Source: JAFNAG01 sp963721405 (lineage in GTDB: Bacteria; Acidobacteriota; UBA6911). Taken from it: DNA of 64,000 nucleotides. Below are positions 9,163 to 17,861 of the stretch, one piece after another. Every line of letters begins with the position of its first letter. Within the stretch, counting starts at the first letter, position 1. The stretch covers positions 124,001-188,000 of the forward strand of contig CAVRJA010000005.1 of NCBI GenBank assembly GCA_963721405.1, written 5' to 3'. The notes under the pieces are model-generated. The model was not told the origin of the DNA. It saw only the letters and a program-made list of their open reading frames with translations, and ran no database searches. Position numbers and translations under genes: made by a program.

Positions 9163-9651
9163 ATGCCGCGAAGCGATAGCGAGGCACGCATTACCCTGTC
9201 TGTGCTCGACCGGCTGATCGACTCCGAGCCCGGGAGGCCGGCCGACCCTCCGCCGACACGCTCGAGGAGCCTGCGCGAGCTGAAGCATGCAGTCCGGCGG
9301 GACCTGGAGTGGCTGCTCAATTCGCGCCGCAGCATCTTCCCCTTGCCTGCGGATCTGGAACAGACCCGGAGGTCACTGATGCTTTACGGCCTTCCGGATT
9401 TCAGCGCCGCAAGTGTCAGCAGTCCCAGCGACCAGGCGCAAATTCTCCGCACCCTGGAGGAAGCGATCGAGCAATTCGAACCGCGTCTGCAGGGGGTTTC
9501 GGTGTCGCTGGAAACCGGCGGCGGCACGGAACGCGCCCTGCGGTTCCGGATCGAGGCGCAGCTCCAGGTGGACCCGGCCCCGGAGCCGGTGACGTTCGAC
9601 ACCATGCTGCAGCTGTACAGCGGCGAATATGAAGTCAAGGAAGAGGAATGA
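9163..9651 (+). CDS. tssE: T6SS baseplate protein TssE (gp25-like)
   Basis: 162 aa, ATG 9163. Matches the GPW/gp25 baseplate family: the SLRELKHAVRRDLEWLLNSR helix, then PLPADLEQTRRSLMLYGLPD and an AIEQFEPRLQGVSV strand region. TssE initiates sheath assembly at the baseplate wedge. Its stop overlaps the tssF start by 4 bp (ATGA), so tssE, tssF and tssG are translationally coupled. Confidence 0.93.
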   Translation: MPRSDSEARITLSVLDRLIDSEPGRPADPPPTRSRSLRELKHAVRRDLEWLLNSRRSIFPLPADLEQTRRSLMLYGLPDFSAASVSSPSDQAQILRTLEEAIEQFEPRLQGVSVSLETGGGTERALRFRIEAQLQVDPAPEPVTFDTMLQLYSGEYEVKEEE

Positions 9652-11510
9652 GCGACGAGTTGCTGCCCTACTACGAAAAGGAGCTCACCTTCCTGCGCCA
9701 GATCGGCGCGGAGTTTGCGGAAAAGTACCCGAAGATCGCAAGCAGGCTGCTGCTCGAAGCGGACAAATGCGAAGATCCCCATGTTGAGCGGCTCATCGAG
9801 GCCTTCGCATTCCTGGCCGGCCGTATCCACCACAAGCTGGACGACGAGCTGCCCGAGATCACCGAGTCGTTCCTCGGCGTGCTGTACCCGCATTATCTCG
9901 CCCCGATCCCGTCGATGTCGATCGTGCAGTTCCTGCTGGACGCCGGCCAGGCAAAATTGCAGACGGGGCAGACCATTGCGCGAGGGTCGGTCCTGTCGTC
10001 GCGCCCCGTGGACGGGATTCCGTGCCGGTTCCGCACATGTTACCCGCTGACGATCTGGCCGGTGGAAGTTGCCGCCGCGGGTTTCGAAGCGCCGGCCGGG
10101 GCCGGCATGCAGACGCAGGAGACCCGGTCGGTGCTCCGCCTGGTGCTGCGCACCACCGGCGGGCTGCCGTTTACCTCCTTGTTCGAAAAGATCTCGGAAA
10201 CGGAGGAACGGGGGTTCGACCGGGTGCGCTTCTACCTGCAGGGCGAAGGGCAGATGGTCAACCTGCTCTACGAACTTCTGTTTGTAAACGCCGTCAAGGT
10301 AGAGTTGCGGCCGGGTGACGCCAGGAAAAAAGGGCCGGCGCCGGTTGTACTCGATGCCGGCTGCTTGCGCCAGGTCGGTTTTGAGCGCGACGAGGGGATG
10401 CTCCCGTACTCGGATCGCTCCTTCATGGCCTATCGCCTGCTGCAGGAGTACTTCACCTTCCCGGAGAAATACCTGTTCTTCGACCTGTGTGGACTTTCGA
10501 AGGCAGTCCGCGCCGGCTTTGGCGACACGATCGAAGTCCTGATTCACTTCAACCGGGAGTTTTCGCAGGAAAAATCCGTTACGAACCAGGTTTTTCGCCT
10601 CAACTGCACTCCGATCGTGAATCTGTTCCACCAGGTGACGGAACCGATCCAGCTGACGCACACGCAGGCGGAATACCGTGTGATTCCGGACGTTGGCCGC
10701 CAGTTCGTGACGGAAATCTATTCCATTGATTCCGTCACCAATTCGGTGGCCTACAACGAAAAGCCGATTCCGTTTCAGCCCTTCTACTCGTTCCGGCACG
10801 CCCACGATCGGGAGGGCCAGCGCACGTTCTGGTACGCGCACCGGCGCGCATCGCCGCGCAAGGAGGACTTGGGGACTGAAGTCTACCTGTCGCTCGTGGA
10901 CCTGGACTTCAACCCCTCCCGGCCCGATGTGGAGACGCTCACGGTGACCGCCACGTGCACCAACCGCGATCTGCCCAGCCGGCTCCCCTTCGGCAATGTC
11001 GAAGGGGATTTTCAACTTGAGGGGCCGGGCTTGTTTACCAGCATACGGTGTCTGAAAAAACCGACCCCGACGCTGCGTCCCCCGATGAGACGAGCGACTC
11101 AGTGGCGCCTGATCTCACACTTGTCGCTCAATTATCTCTCCCTGGTCGAGAATGCGGATGAAGACGGGCCGGAAGCGCTGCGGGAGATCCTGCGGCTTTA
11201 CGATTTCATGGATTCGGCGGCTACGCGGCGCCAGATCGCAGGGATCACGCACGTCGGCGCACGACGGATTTTTCGCTCCATGCCTTCCCCTCTGGGCGCG
11301 AGTTTTGTCCGGGGCATCGAGGTGAGTCTCCAGTTTGATGAGCAACAGTACGTCGGCAGCGGCGCCTTCCTGCTGGCTTCCGTCCTGGAACGCTTCCTGG
11401 CGCTGTATACGTCGATCAACTCTTTCGTGCAGATGGTTGCGACCACCCAACAACGCGAAGGCGTGCTCAAACGCTGGCCCCCGAGGGCGGGCGAACAGAT
11501 TGTGGTATGA
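9648..11510 (+). CDS. tssF: T6SS baseplate protein TssF (ImpG/VasA)
   Basis: 620 aa, start ATG 9648 overlapping the end of tssE. Diagnostic opening LLPYYEKELTFLRQIGAEFA, followed by KYPKIASRL and DPHVERLIEAFAFLAGRIH, the hallmark of TssF; the length is normal. With TssG, TssE and TssK it forms the baseplate wedges around the VgrG hub. The end overlaps the tssG start by 4 bp. Confidence 0.95.
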   Translation: MSDELLPYYEKELTFLRQIGAEFAEKYPKIASRLLLEADKCEDPHVERLIEAFAFLAGRIHHKLDDELPEITESFLGVLYPHYLAPIPSMSIVQFLLDAGQAKLQTGQTIARGSVLSSRPVDGIPCRFRTCYPLTIWPVEVAAAGFEAPAGAGMQTQETRSVLRLVLRTTGGLPFTSLFEKISETEERGFDRVRFYLQGEGQMVNLLYELLFVNAVKVELRPGDARKKGPAPVVLDAGCLRQVGFERDEGMLPYSDRSFMAYRLLQEYFTFPEKYLFFDLCGLSKAVRAGFGDTIEVLIHFNREFSQEKSVTNQVFRLNCTPIVNLFHQVTEPIQLTHTQAEYRVIPDVGRQFVTEIYSIDSVTNSVAYNEKPIPFQPFYSFRHAHDREGQRTFWYAHRRASPRKEDLGTEVYLSLVDLDFNPSRPDVETLTVTATCTNRDLPSRLPFGNVEGDFQLEGPGLFTSIRCLKKPTPTLRPPMRRATQWRLISHLSLNYLSLVENADEDGPEALREILRLYDFMDSAATRRQIAGITHVGARRIFRSMPSPLGASFVRGIEVSLQFDEQQYVGSGAFLLASVLERFLALYTSINSFVQMVATTQQREGVLKRWPPRAGEQIVV

Positions 11511-12493
11511 GAGACTCGATCGCTGATCGCGGATATCGTTTCGAGTTTTTCCAGGCTGTGCGTGTGCTCGAACGGTTGTACCGCCAACGAGAACAGGTCG
11601 GCGCCACGTCCCACCCCTCCCGCGAAGTTGCGCGTTTCGTCGGCAACGTCACGCTCACGTTCCCTGCAAGCCAGATCCAGAAGGTGGAGCTCGACGACCG
11701 GGAGGATGTGCAGCCGCGGGTCGTCGTAAACTTCATGGGGCTTACCGGGCCACTGGGAGTGCTGCCCCGCCACTACACCGAGCTCCTGCTGGAGAGGACC
11801 TACAACAAAGATTTCACCCTGCGTGATTTCCTGACCCTGTTCGATCACCGGATGATCTCGCTCTTTTATCGCGCCTGGGAGAAGTACCGCTTTCCGATCG
11901 CCTATGAGCGGGGGAACGACACGTTCACGGGATACCTGAGTAGTCTGATCGGGATGGGAACCCCGGGCCTGCAGCGGCGGCTCAAGATCGAGGACCAGGG
12001 ACTGCTGCTGTACGCCGGGCTCCTTCTGCAGCGGCCTCACTCCGCCAGCGGGCTCGAGGGGATCCTGCGCAACTATTTCGATGTCCCCGTGAAGGTCTGC
12101 CAGTTTTTCGGGCACTGGGTGCGGCTGGGAGAGGAGAACCGGACACGGATCGGTGTTCAAAATCACCAGCTTGGCTTCAACGCCATCTGCGGCAGCCGCG
12201 TCTGGGACCGGCAATCGAAGTTCCGGGTGCGCGTCGGGCCGTTGAAACATGCCGCGTTTGAAAGTTTTTTGCCCGGCGGCAGCGCCCATGCGCCGCTGAT
12301 GCAGTTGTCGCGCCTGTTTGCCGGGCTCGAACTCGATTTCGATGCCCAGTTGGTCCTGCTCGCCGGAGAGGTCCCGGCCTGCCGCCTGCAGAGCGGCGGG
12401 GGCGCGCGTCTTGGCTGGTCTTCCTGGCTTAAGGTGCGCGAGTTCGCGCATGATGCCGAAGACACGGTTCTGCCTTGCAACGATTTGCCGTAG
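11507..12493 (+). CDS. tssG: T6SS baseplate protein TssG (ImpH/VasB)
   Basis: 328 aa, start ATG 11507 in an ATGA overlap with tssF. TssG features include YRFEFFQAVRVLERLY near the N-terminus, FMGLTGPLGVLPRHYTELL and FDHRMISLFYRAWEKYR. TssG joins two TssF copies in each baseplate wedge. No unusual additions. Confidence 0.94.
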   Translation: MRDSIADRGYRFEFFQAVRVLERLYRQREQVGATSHPSREVARFVGNVTLTFPASQIQKVELDDREDVQPRVVVNFMGLTGPLGVLPRHYTELLLERTYNKDFTLRDFLTLFDHRMISLFYRAWEKYRFPIAYERGNDTFTGYLSSLIGMGTPGLQRRLKIEDQGLLLYAGLLLQRPHSASGLEGILRNYFDVPVKVCQFFGHWVRLGEENRTRIGVQNHQLGFNAICGSRVWDRQSKFRVRVGPLKHAAFESFLPGGSAHAPLMQLSRLFAGLELDFDAQLVLLAGEVPACRLQSGGGARLGWSSWLKVREFAHDAEDTVLPCNDLP

Positions 12494-12565
12494 GCGGGCG
12501 CAGGCCGCAGGAATGCGGCCGGCGCGCTCACCTGCATTTATCAACGGATTTCCGGAGGAGGCGTC

Positions 12566-15235
12566 GTGTTCACCAATCTGAAAGCCATGATCTCGAAGCT
12601 TGACACCACGTGCCGCAGTTCTCTCGAATCAGCCGCCGGGTTGTGCCTGTCGCGCACCAACTACGACGTGGAGATCGAGCACCTCCTGCTGAAGCTGCTC
12701 GAGGCGTCGGACACGGACATCTCCCGGATTTTCCGGCACTTCGAAGTGGATCCGTCGCGCCTGGCCAGGGACCTGACGCGCGCCATCGACCGGTTCAAGA
12801 CCGGCAACGCACGCACACCCGCCCTGTCTCCCCGCCTCCCCCGCCTGTTCGAGCAGGCCTGGTCGATCGGCTCGATCGATTATGGCGGCGCCAACGTGCG
12901 CACCGGCTTTCTCCTGCTCGCGCTGCTGACGGATCCCGACACGGCGCGCATGGCGCGCGACCTGTCACCCGAGTTGAAGCACATCTCCATCGAGACGCTG
13001 CAGCGCGACCTGCTCAGCATCGTGTCCGGTTCGGAAGAGGACCGGGAAGCGTCCCAGGCCTCTGCCGGCGCACCGGAGGCTGCCGAGGGTCGTGCCGCCC
13101 GGCCGGGATCGAAGACTCCGGCTCTCGATCAGTACACGAATGACCTGACGGCCCGTGCCAAAAAGGGGGATATCGATCCGGTCCTCTGCCGTGAGTTTGA
13201 GATCCGGCAGATCGTGGACATTCTGACGCGCCGCCGCCAGAACAACCCGATTTTGACGGGCGAAGCCGGGGTAGGGAAGACTGCTGTTGTCGAGGGTTTT
13301 GCCATCAAGATAGCCCAGGGGGATGTGCCGCCGCCGTTGCGCAACGTCTCGTTGCGTTCGCTCGACCTGGGGCTACTGCAGGCGGGGGCCGGCGTCAAAG
13401 GGGAGTTCGAAAACCGCCTGAAGTCGGTGATCGCGGAAGTCAAGGCGTCCGCCCAGCCGATCATCCTTTTCATCGACGAAGCGCACACCATGATCGGCGC
13501 CGGCGGGCAGGCCGGTCAAAATGACGCCGCCAACCTCCTCAAGCCTGCCCTCGCCAGAGGCGAACTCCGCACCATTGCCGCAACCACGTGGGCCGAGTAC
13601 AAGAAGTACTTCGAGAAGGATCCCGCGCTCGCCCGCCGCTTCCAGGTCGTCAAAGTCGAGGAGCCCACCGAGGACCAGGCAACCATCATGATGCGCGGTT
13701 TTGCGGCCTCTCTCGAATCGCACCACAAAGTGCGCGTTCTGGACGAGGCGGTTGAGGCGTCCGTGCGCCTATCCCATCGCTACATCTCCGGGCGGCAGTT
13801 GCCCGACAAGTGCGTGAGCGTGCTCGATACCGCCTGCGCCCGGCTCGCGCTGAGCCACTCCGCCACGCCCCCGCAGATTGAAGATTGCCAGCGCCGGATC
13901 TCGCAGTTGGGAGTGGAGATCCAGGCCCTTCAACGGGAAGAAGTCGCAGGGGGGGCGCACGCCGAGCGCATCGCGGATCTGACCGCGGCGAAGGAGGCCG
14001 CCGAAAAGGACCTCGCCGGGTTCAAGGAACGATGGGAAAAAGAAAGCGCGATGGTGACGCGCCTCAGGGAGATTCGGGAACAGCTCGAGCGTCAGGCAGT
14101 GAAAGGCAACGGCGATGAGACTCCCAAACTGGCGCCGGAAGAGGTTGAGAAGCTGCGCGCCGAGCTCGACGGCCTGAATGCCGATCTCGCCAAGGTGCAG
14201 GGGGAGAACCCCCTGATGCAGGTCTGCGTCGACAGCCAGACGGTCGCCGATGTCATTTCCGGCTGGACGGGGATCCCTGTGGGCAAGATGATGTCGGACG
14301 AGATCAAGACGGTCCTTTCGCTCCACGAACGGCTCGCCGAACGGGTTATCGGCCAGAATTACGGGCTCCAGGCGATCGCCCAGCGCATACGGACGGCGCG
14401 CGCGAACCTGGTGGATCCCCGCCGGCCCATCGGCGTGTTCATGCTGGTCGGCCCCAGCGGAGTCGGCAAAACCGAGACCGCGCTGGCGCTGGCCGATTCG
14501 CTGTACGGCGGCGAGCGCAACATGGTCACCATCAACATGTCGGAGTACCAGGAGGCGCACACGGTCTCGAGCCTCAAGGGCTCGCCTCCCGGATATGTGG
14601 GATACGGCGAAGGCGGGGTGCTCACGGAGGCTGTGCGGCGCAAACCCTACAGCGTCGTGCTTCTCGACGAGGTGGAAAAAGCCCACCCGGACGTCATGGA
14701 GCTGTTTTTCCAGGTTTTCGACAAGGGCCTGCTGGAAGACGGCGAAGGGCGGGAAATCGACTTCAAGAACACCGTCATCCTGCTGACCTCGAATGCGGGC
14801 ACCGACACGGTGATGAAGCTCTGTGCCGACCCGGAGACCCGGCCCGACCCCTTCGCTCTGGCCGATGCGCTGCGCCCCGATCTGCTGAAGTTCTTCAAAC
14901 CGGCATTTCTCGGACGGCTCATCGTTGTCCCGTACTACCCGATCACCGATGAAGTCATGCGCGAGATCATCAAGCTGCAGTTGGGCCGGATCCAGAAGCG
15001 CGTCGCCGAAAACCACCGAGCGCATTTCCGTTATGACGACACGCTGATCAGCGCCATCGCCAACCGCTGCAAGGAAGTGGAGAGCGGCGCGCGCAATGTG
15101 GATCACATCCTCACCCGGACTCTGCTGCCTGAGATTTCACAGGAAGTCCTGAGCCGGATGGCGGCGGGCGGGGCCATCACCGACGTGCACGTCGGCGTCG
15201 GTGCGAACGGGGAGTTTGAGTATCACATTTCCTGA
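12566..15235 (+). CDS. clpV: T6SS sheath-recycling AAA+ ATPase ClpV (TssH)
   Basis: Starts at GTG 12566 directly behind GGAGGAGG; 889 aa. Contains an N-terminal Clp domain (residues about 1-150, with the YDVEIEHLLLKLLE helix), AAA1 with Walker A GEAGVGKTA (Lys238) and Walker B FIDEAHT, a coiled middle domain (about 430-540), and AAA2 with Walker A GPSGVGKTE (Lys635) and LLDEVEKAHPD. The GWTGIPVGK stretch before AAA2 and the N-terminal domain fit ClpV rather than ClpB. It disassembles contracted sheath by engaging TssC. It follows tssG and precedes vgrG. Confidence 0.94.
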   Translation: MFTNLKAMISKLDTTCRSSLESAAGLCLSRTNYDVEIEHLLLKLLEASDTDISRIFRHFEVDPSRLARDLTRAIDRFKTGNARTPALSPRLPRLFEQAWSIGSIDYGGANVRTGFLLLALLTDPDTARMARDLSPELKHISIETLQRDLLSIVSGSEEDREASQASAGAPEAAEGRAARPGSKTPALDQYTNDLTARAKKGDIDPVLCREFEIRQIVDILTRRRQNNPILTGEAGVGKTAVVEGFAIKIAQGDVPPPLRNVSLRSLDLGLLQAGAGVKGEFENRLKSVIAEVKASAQPIILFIDEAHTMIGAGGQAGQNDAANLLKPALARGELRTIAATTWAEYKKYFEKDPALARRFQVVKVEEPTEDQATIMMRGFAASLESHHKVRVLDEAVEASVRLSHRYISGRQLPDKCVSVLDTACARLALSHSATPPQIEDCQRRISQLGVEIQALQREEVAGGAHAERIADLTAAKEAAEKDLAGFKERWEKESAMVTRLREIREQLERQAVKGNGDETPKLAPEEVEKLRAELDGLNADLAKVQGENPLMQVCVDSQTVADVISGWTGIPVGKMMSDEIKTVLSLHERLAERVIGQNYGLQAIAQRIRTARANLVDPRRPIGVFMLVGPSGVGKTETALALADSLYGGERNMVTINMSEYQEAHTVSSLKGSPPGYVGYGEGGVLTEAVRRKPYSVVLLDEVEKAHPDVMELFFQVFDKGLLEDGEGREIDFKNTVILLTSNAGTDTVMKLCADPETRPDPFALADALRPDLLKFFKPAFLGRLIVVPYYPITDEVMREIIKLQLGRIQKRVAENHRAHFRYDDTLISAIANRCKEVESGARNVDHILTRTLLPEISQEVLSRMAAGGAITDVHVGVGANGEFEYHIS

Positions 15236-15243
15236 CTTTTTCA

Positions 15244-15276
15244 GGGATCGCCGGCGCTTCCTGCGCCGGCAATCCC
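15244..15276 (+). other. Strong intergenic hairpin between clpV and vgrG
   Basis: A perfect 8-bp stem GCCGGCGC/GCGCCGGC (15250-15270, loop TTCCT) is extended outwards by GGGAT/ATCCC across one mismatch. No T-run follows, so it is unlikely to be an efficient intrinsic terminator. It may instead stabilise or process the mRNA, or lower vgrG expression relative to upstream genes. Confidence 0.4.
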
Positions 15277-15394
15277 CGTGCAAAAGACGGCGGCATGCCG
15301 CGCTGCGCCGCCGGATGCGGCGCGGACAGGCAACAGACCCGGCAGGAGCCCCCGCTGAGTCACAACGGGCCTCCAGTGCACAAGGAAGATCATC

Positions 15395-17758
15395 ATGGCG
15401 AGCCATATCCAGGCAGACAGGGCGATGACGGTCACCACCCCGCTGGGGCCGGATGTTCTCCTTCTGGTCGGTTTCCAGGGCCACGAGGAGATTTCCCGGC
15501 CTTTCAGTTTCCAGCTCGACCTCCTGGCCGAAAACGCAACCAAGGTCGAGTTCGACAAGATCCTCGGCCAGAAAGTCACGATCAACGTCGCCCTCGTCAA
15601 GGAGGGAAAACGTTACATCAACGGGATCTGCAGCCGGTTGAGCCAGGGCGAACGGGACGATTATTTCACGACCTTCCGCATGGAGGTGGTGCCCGCGCTT
15701 TGGTTGCTCACGCGGACTGTCCGCAGCCGGATCTTCCAGCGGGCAACGATCCCGGACATCCTCAAGAAAGTGCTCGAAGGCGTGGATGTCGTGTTCGAAA
15801 TCCAAGGCAAGTTCGAACCCCGGGATTACTGCGTTCAGTATCGTGAGACCGATTTTGACTTTGCCTCCCGGCTGATGGAGGAAGAAGGAATTTTTTATTT
15901 CTTCAAGCATACGGCCGACAACCATCAGATGGTGGTCGCGAACACGGCCCAGTGCCATACCAATCTTCCAATCGAGAACAACCTCATTTTCGAAACGGTC
16001 ACAGGCGGGCTGCGTCCCGAATACCGGATCCAGTCATGGGAGAAGATTCAGGCGCTGCGCTCGGGAACGTACACTTTGTGGGACCACTGCTTTGAGCTGC
16101 CGGGAAAACACCTCGAAGCCGGGCAGCCGATTCTCGAGAGCGTGCAATCAGGCAAGGTGACGCACAAACTGAAGGTGGGCGGAAACGACAAGTTCGAGAT
16201 TTATGATTATCCGGGCGCATACGCGCAGCGTTTCGACGGCGTAGACAAATCGGGAGGCAATCAGCCGGCCGAACTCCAGAAGATCTTCACCGACAACTCG
16301 CGGACAGTCGGAATCCGCATGCAGCAGGAGGCGGTCCCAAGCCTGCTGATCCGCGGCGGCAGCGACATCCGGCACCTCATCAGCGGCTTCAAGTTCAACC
16401 TGGAACGGCATTACGACGCCGACGGACCCTATGTAGTGACGAGCATCGAGCATTCGGGCGCCTTCTCGCACAATTACCGCTCCGGCGAGCCCGGCGAGAT
16501 CGTGTACGAGAACCAGTTCACCTGCATACCCGCGACGCTGCCGTTCCGTCCGCAACGGGTCACGCCGCGCCCCTTCGTGCGCGGGACGCACACCGCTACC
16601 GTGGTCGGCCCCCCCGGCGAGGAGATCTTCACCGACAAGTATGGGCGGGTGAAGGTGCAGTTTCACTGGGACCGCGAAAACAAGTACGATGCCGACAGTT
16701 CGTGCTGGGTCCGTGTGGGCACCGCCATTGCCGGCAGGCTCTGGGGCGCCATTTACATCCCGCGCATCGGGCAGGAGGTCGTAGTCGATTTCCTCGAAGG
16801 AGATCCCGATCAGCCGATCATCGTCGGAAGCGTGTACAACGCCGACCAGATGCCGGCCTACAAGCTACCCGATCACAAGACCAAGTCCGGATTCAAATCC
16901 TATTCGTCGCCCGGCGGCGGCGGGTTCAACGAGATCCGGTTCGAGGACAGCAAAGGGAATGAACAGGTTTTCATCCACGGGGAGAAAGACCTCGACGTCC
17001 GCATCAAGCATGACCGGCGAGAATGGATCGGCAACGATAGCCACCTGATCGTGAAACGGGATTCTTTCCGCCAGATCGGGCAAGATGAGCAAGCCAAGGT
17101 CGCGAGGGACCGTATCACCTCCGTTCTTCGCGATGACCACCTGACGGTCCTGGGCAAGACTGCATGCGACATCAAGGGCTCCAAGTCGGATCATGTCGGC
17201 GGGAGTGTCATCGAGGAGGTGGACGGCGACCAGAGCGTGTCGGTCCAGTCCAAGTATTGCCTCACTGCGGACCAAATTGTGCTCGAGGCAAAAGGCTTTA
17301 CAGTCAGCGTGGGAAGCAATTTCGTCACGTTGGACGCCTCGGGGGTCTATATCCAGGGCACGATGGTTTACGTCAACAGCGGCGGCTCTGCCTTGAGCGG
17401 CTCCGCCGGATCTCTGGTGCCGCCCTCGGAGCCCGCGGACGCCATGATTGCCGACAATGCCGACCCGGGAGACAAATCCCCCACCTATAAGAATCAGCCG
17501 CCGGCTTCGACGGCGCCGACTCATAACCCGAATGAGAAGGAGAACAAGAGCAAGAAATCCTGGATCGAGATCGAACTGCTGGATGATGAAGGGAAGCCCG
17601 TTCCCGGCGAGCCCTACCGCGTGACTCTGCCGGACGGTTCGACCGTCGCGGAAGGGACGCTCGACGAAAAGGGCTGCGCCCGCGTCGACAACATCGATCC
17701 GGGGACCTGCAAGGTGACATTCACGAAGCTGCACAAGGATGCCTGGAAGCCTAAATAG
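15395..17758 (+). CDS. vgrG: T6SS spike protein VgrG (TssI) with C-terminal beta-sandwich extension
   Basis: 787 aa from ATG 15395. The gp27-like region (residues about 1-370) includes FSFQLDLLAE and YCVQYRETDFDF with MEEEGIFYFF. The gp5-like OB fold follows (GPPGEEIFTDKYGRVKVQFHWD, SCWVRVGTAIAG), then the beta-helix needle (about 500-680). After a Pro/Ser/Lys-rich linker, residues 720-787 form a transthyretin-like or carboxypeptidase-regulatory-like domain (IEIELLDDEGKPVPGEPYRV). Such extensions often bind effectors. A similar domain occurs in the LysM protein at 26561-27214, and no PAAR protein was found here. Confidence 0.94.
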   Translation: MASHIQADRAMTVTTPLGPDVLLLVGFQGHEEISRPFSFQLDLLAENATKVEFDKILGQKVTINVALVKEGKRYINGICSRLSQGERDDYFTTFRMEVVPALWLLTRTVRSRIFQRATIPDILKKVLEGVDVVFEIQGKFEPRDYCVQYRETDFDFASRLMEEEGIFYFFKHTADNHQMVVANTAQCHTNLPIENNLIFETVTGGLRPEYRIQSWEKIQALRSGTYTLWDHCFELPGKHLEAGQPILESVQSGKVTHKLKVGGNDKFEIYDYPGAYAQRFDGVDKSGGNQPAELQKIFTDNSRTVGIRMQQEAVPSLLIRGGSDIRHLISGFKFNLERHYDADGPYVVTSIEHSGAFSHNYRSGEPGEIVYENQFTCIPATLPFRPQRVTPRPFVRGTHTATVVGPPGEEIFTDKYGRVKVQFHWDRENKYDADSSCWVRVGTAIAGRLWGAIYIPRIGQEVVVDFLEGDPDQPIIVGSVYNADQMPAYKLPDHKTKSGFKSYSSPGGGGFNEIRFEDSKGNEQVFIHGEKDLDVRIKHDRREWIGNDSHLIVKRDSFRQIGQDEQAKVARDRITSVLRDDHLTVLGKTACDIKGSKSDHVGGSVIEEVDGDQSVSVQSKYCLTADQIVLEAKGFTVSVGSNFVTLDASGVYIQGTMVYVNSGGSALSGSAGSLVPPSEPADAMIADNADPGDKSPTYKNQPPASTAPTHNPNEKENKSKKSWIEIELLDDEGKPVPGEPYRVTLPDGSTVAEGTLDEKGCARVDNIDPGTCKVTFTKLHKDAWKPK

Positions 17759-17861
17759 TGGGTTCAGGCCCCGGTAATTCCCCGGCGCTTTCTCTTTGCG
17801 TGCGGGCCCCGAATCGCGATATCTTTCCCCGTCTATCAAATTCGCATTGAGGCTGACCGGC

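Noticed and set aside
9384..11015. 543-codon minus-strand open frame opposite tssE and tssF
   Set aside because: It lies antisense to clearly homologous T6SS genes and has biased Arg/Gly/His composition typical of a G+C-rich shadow frame.
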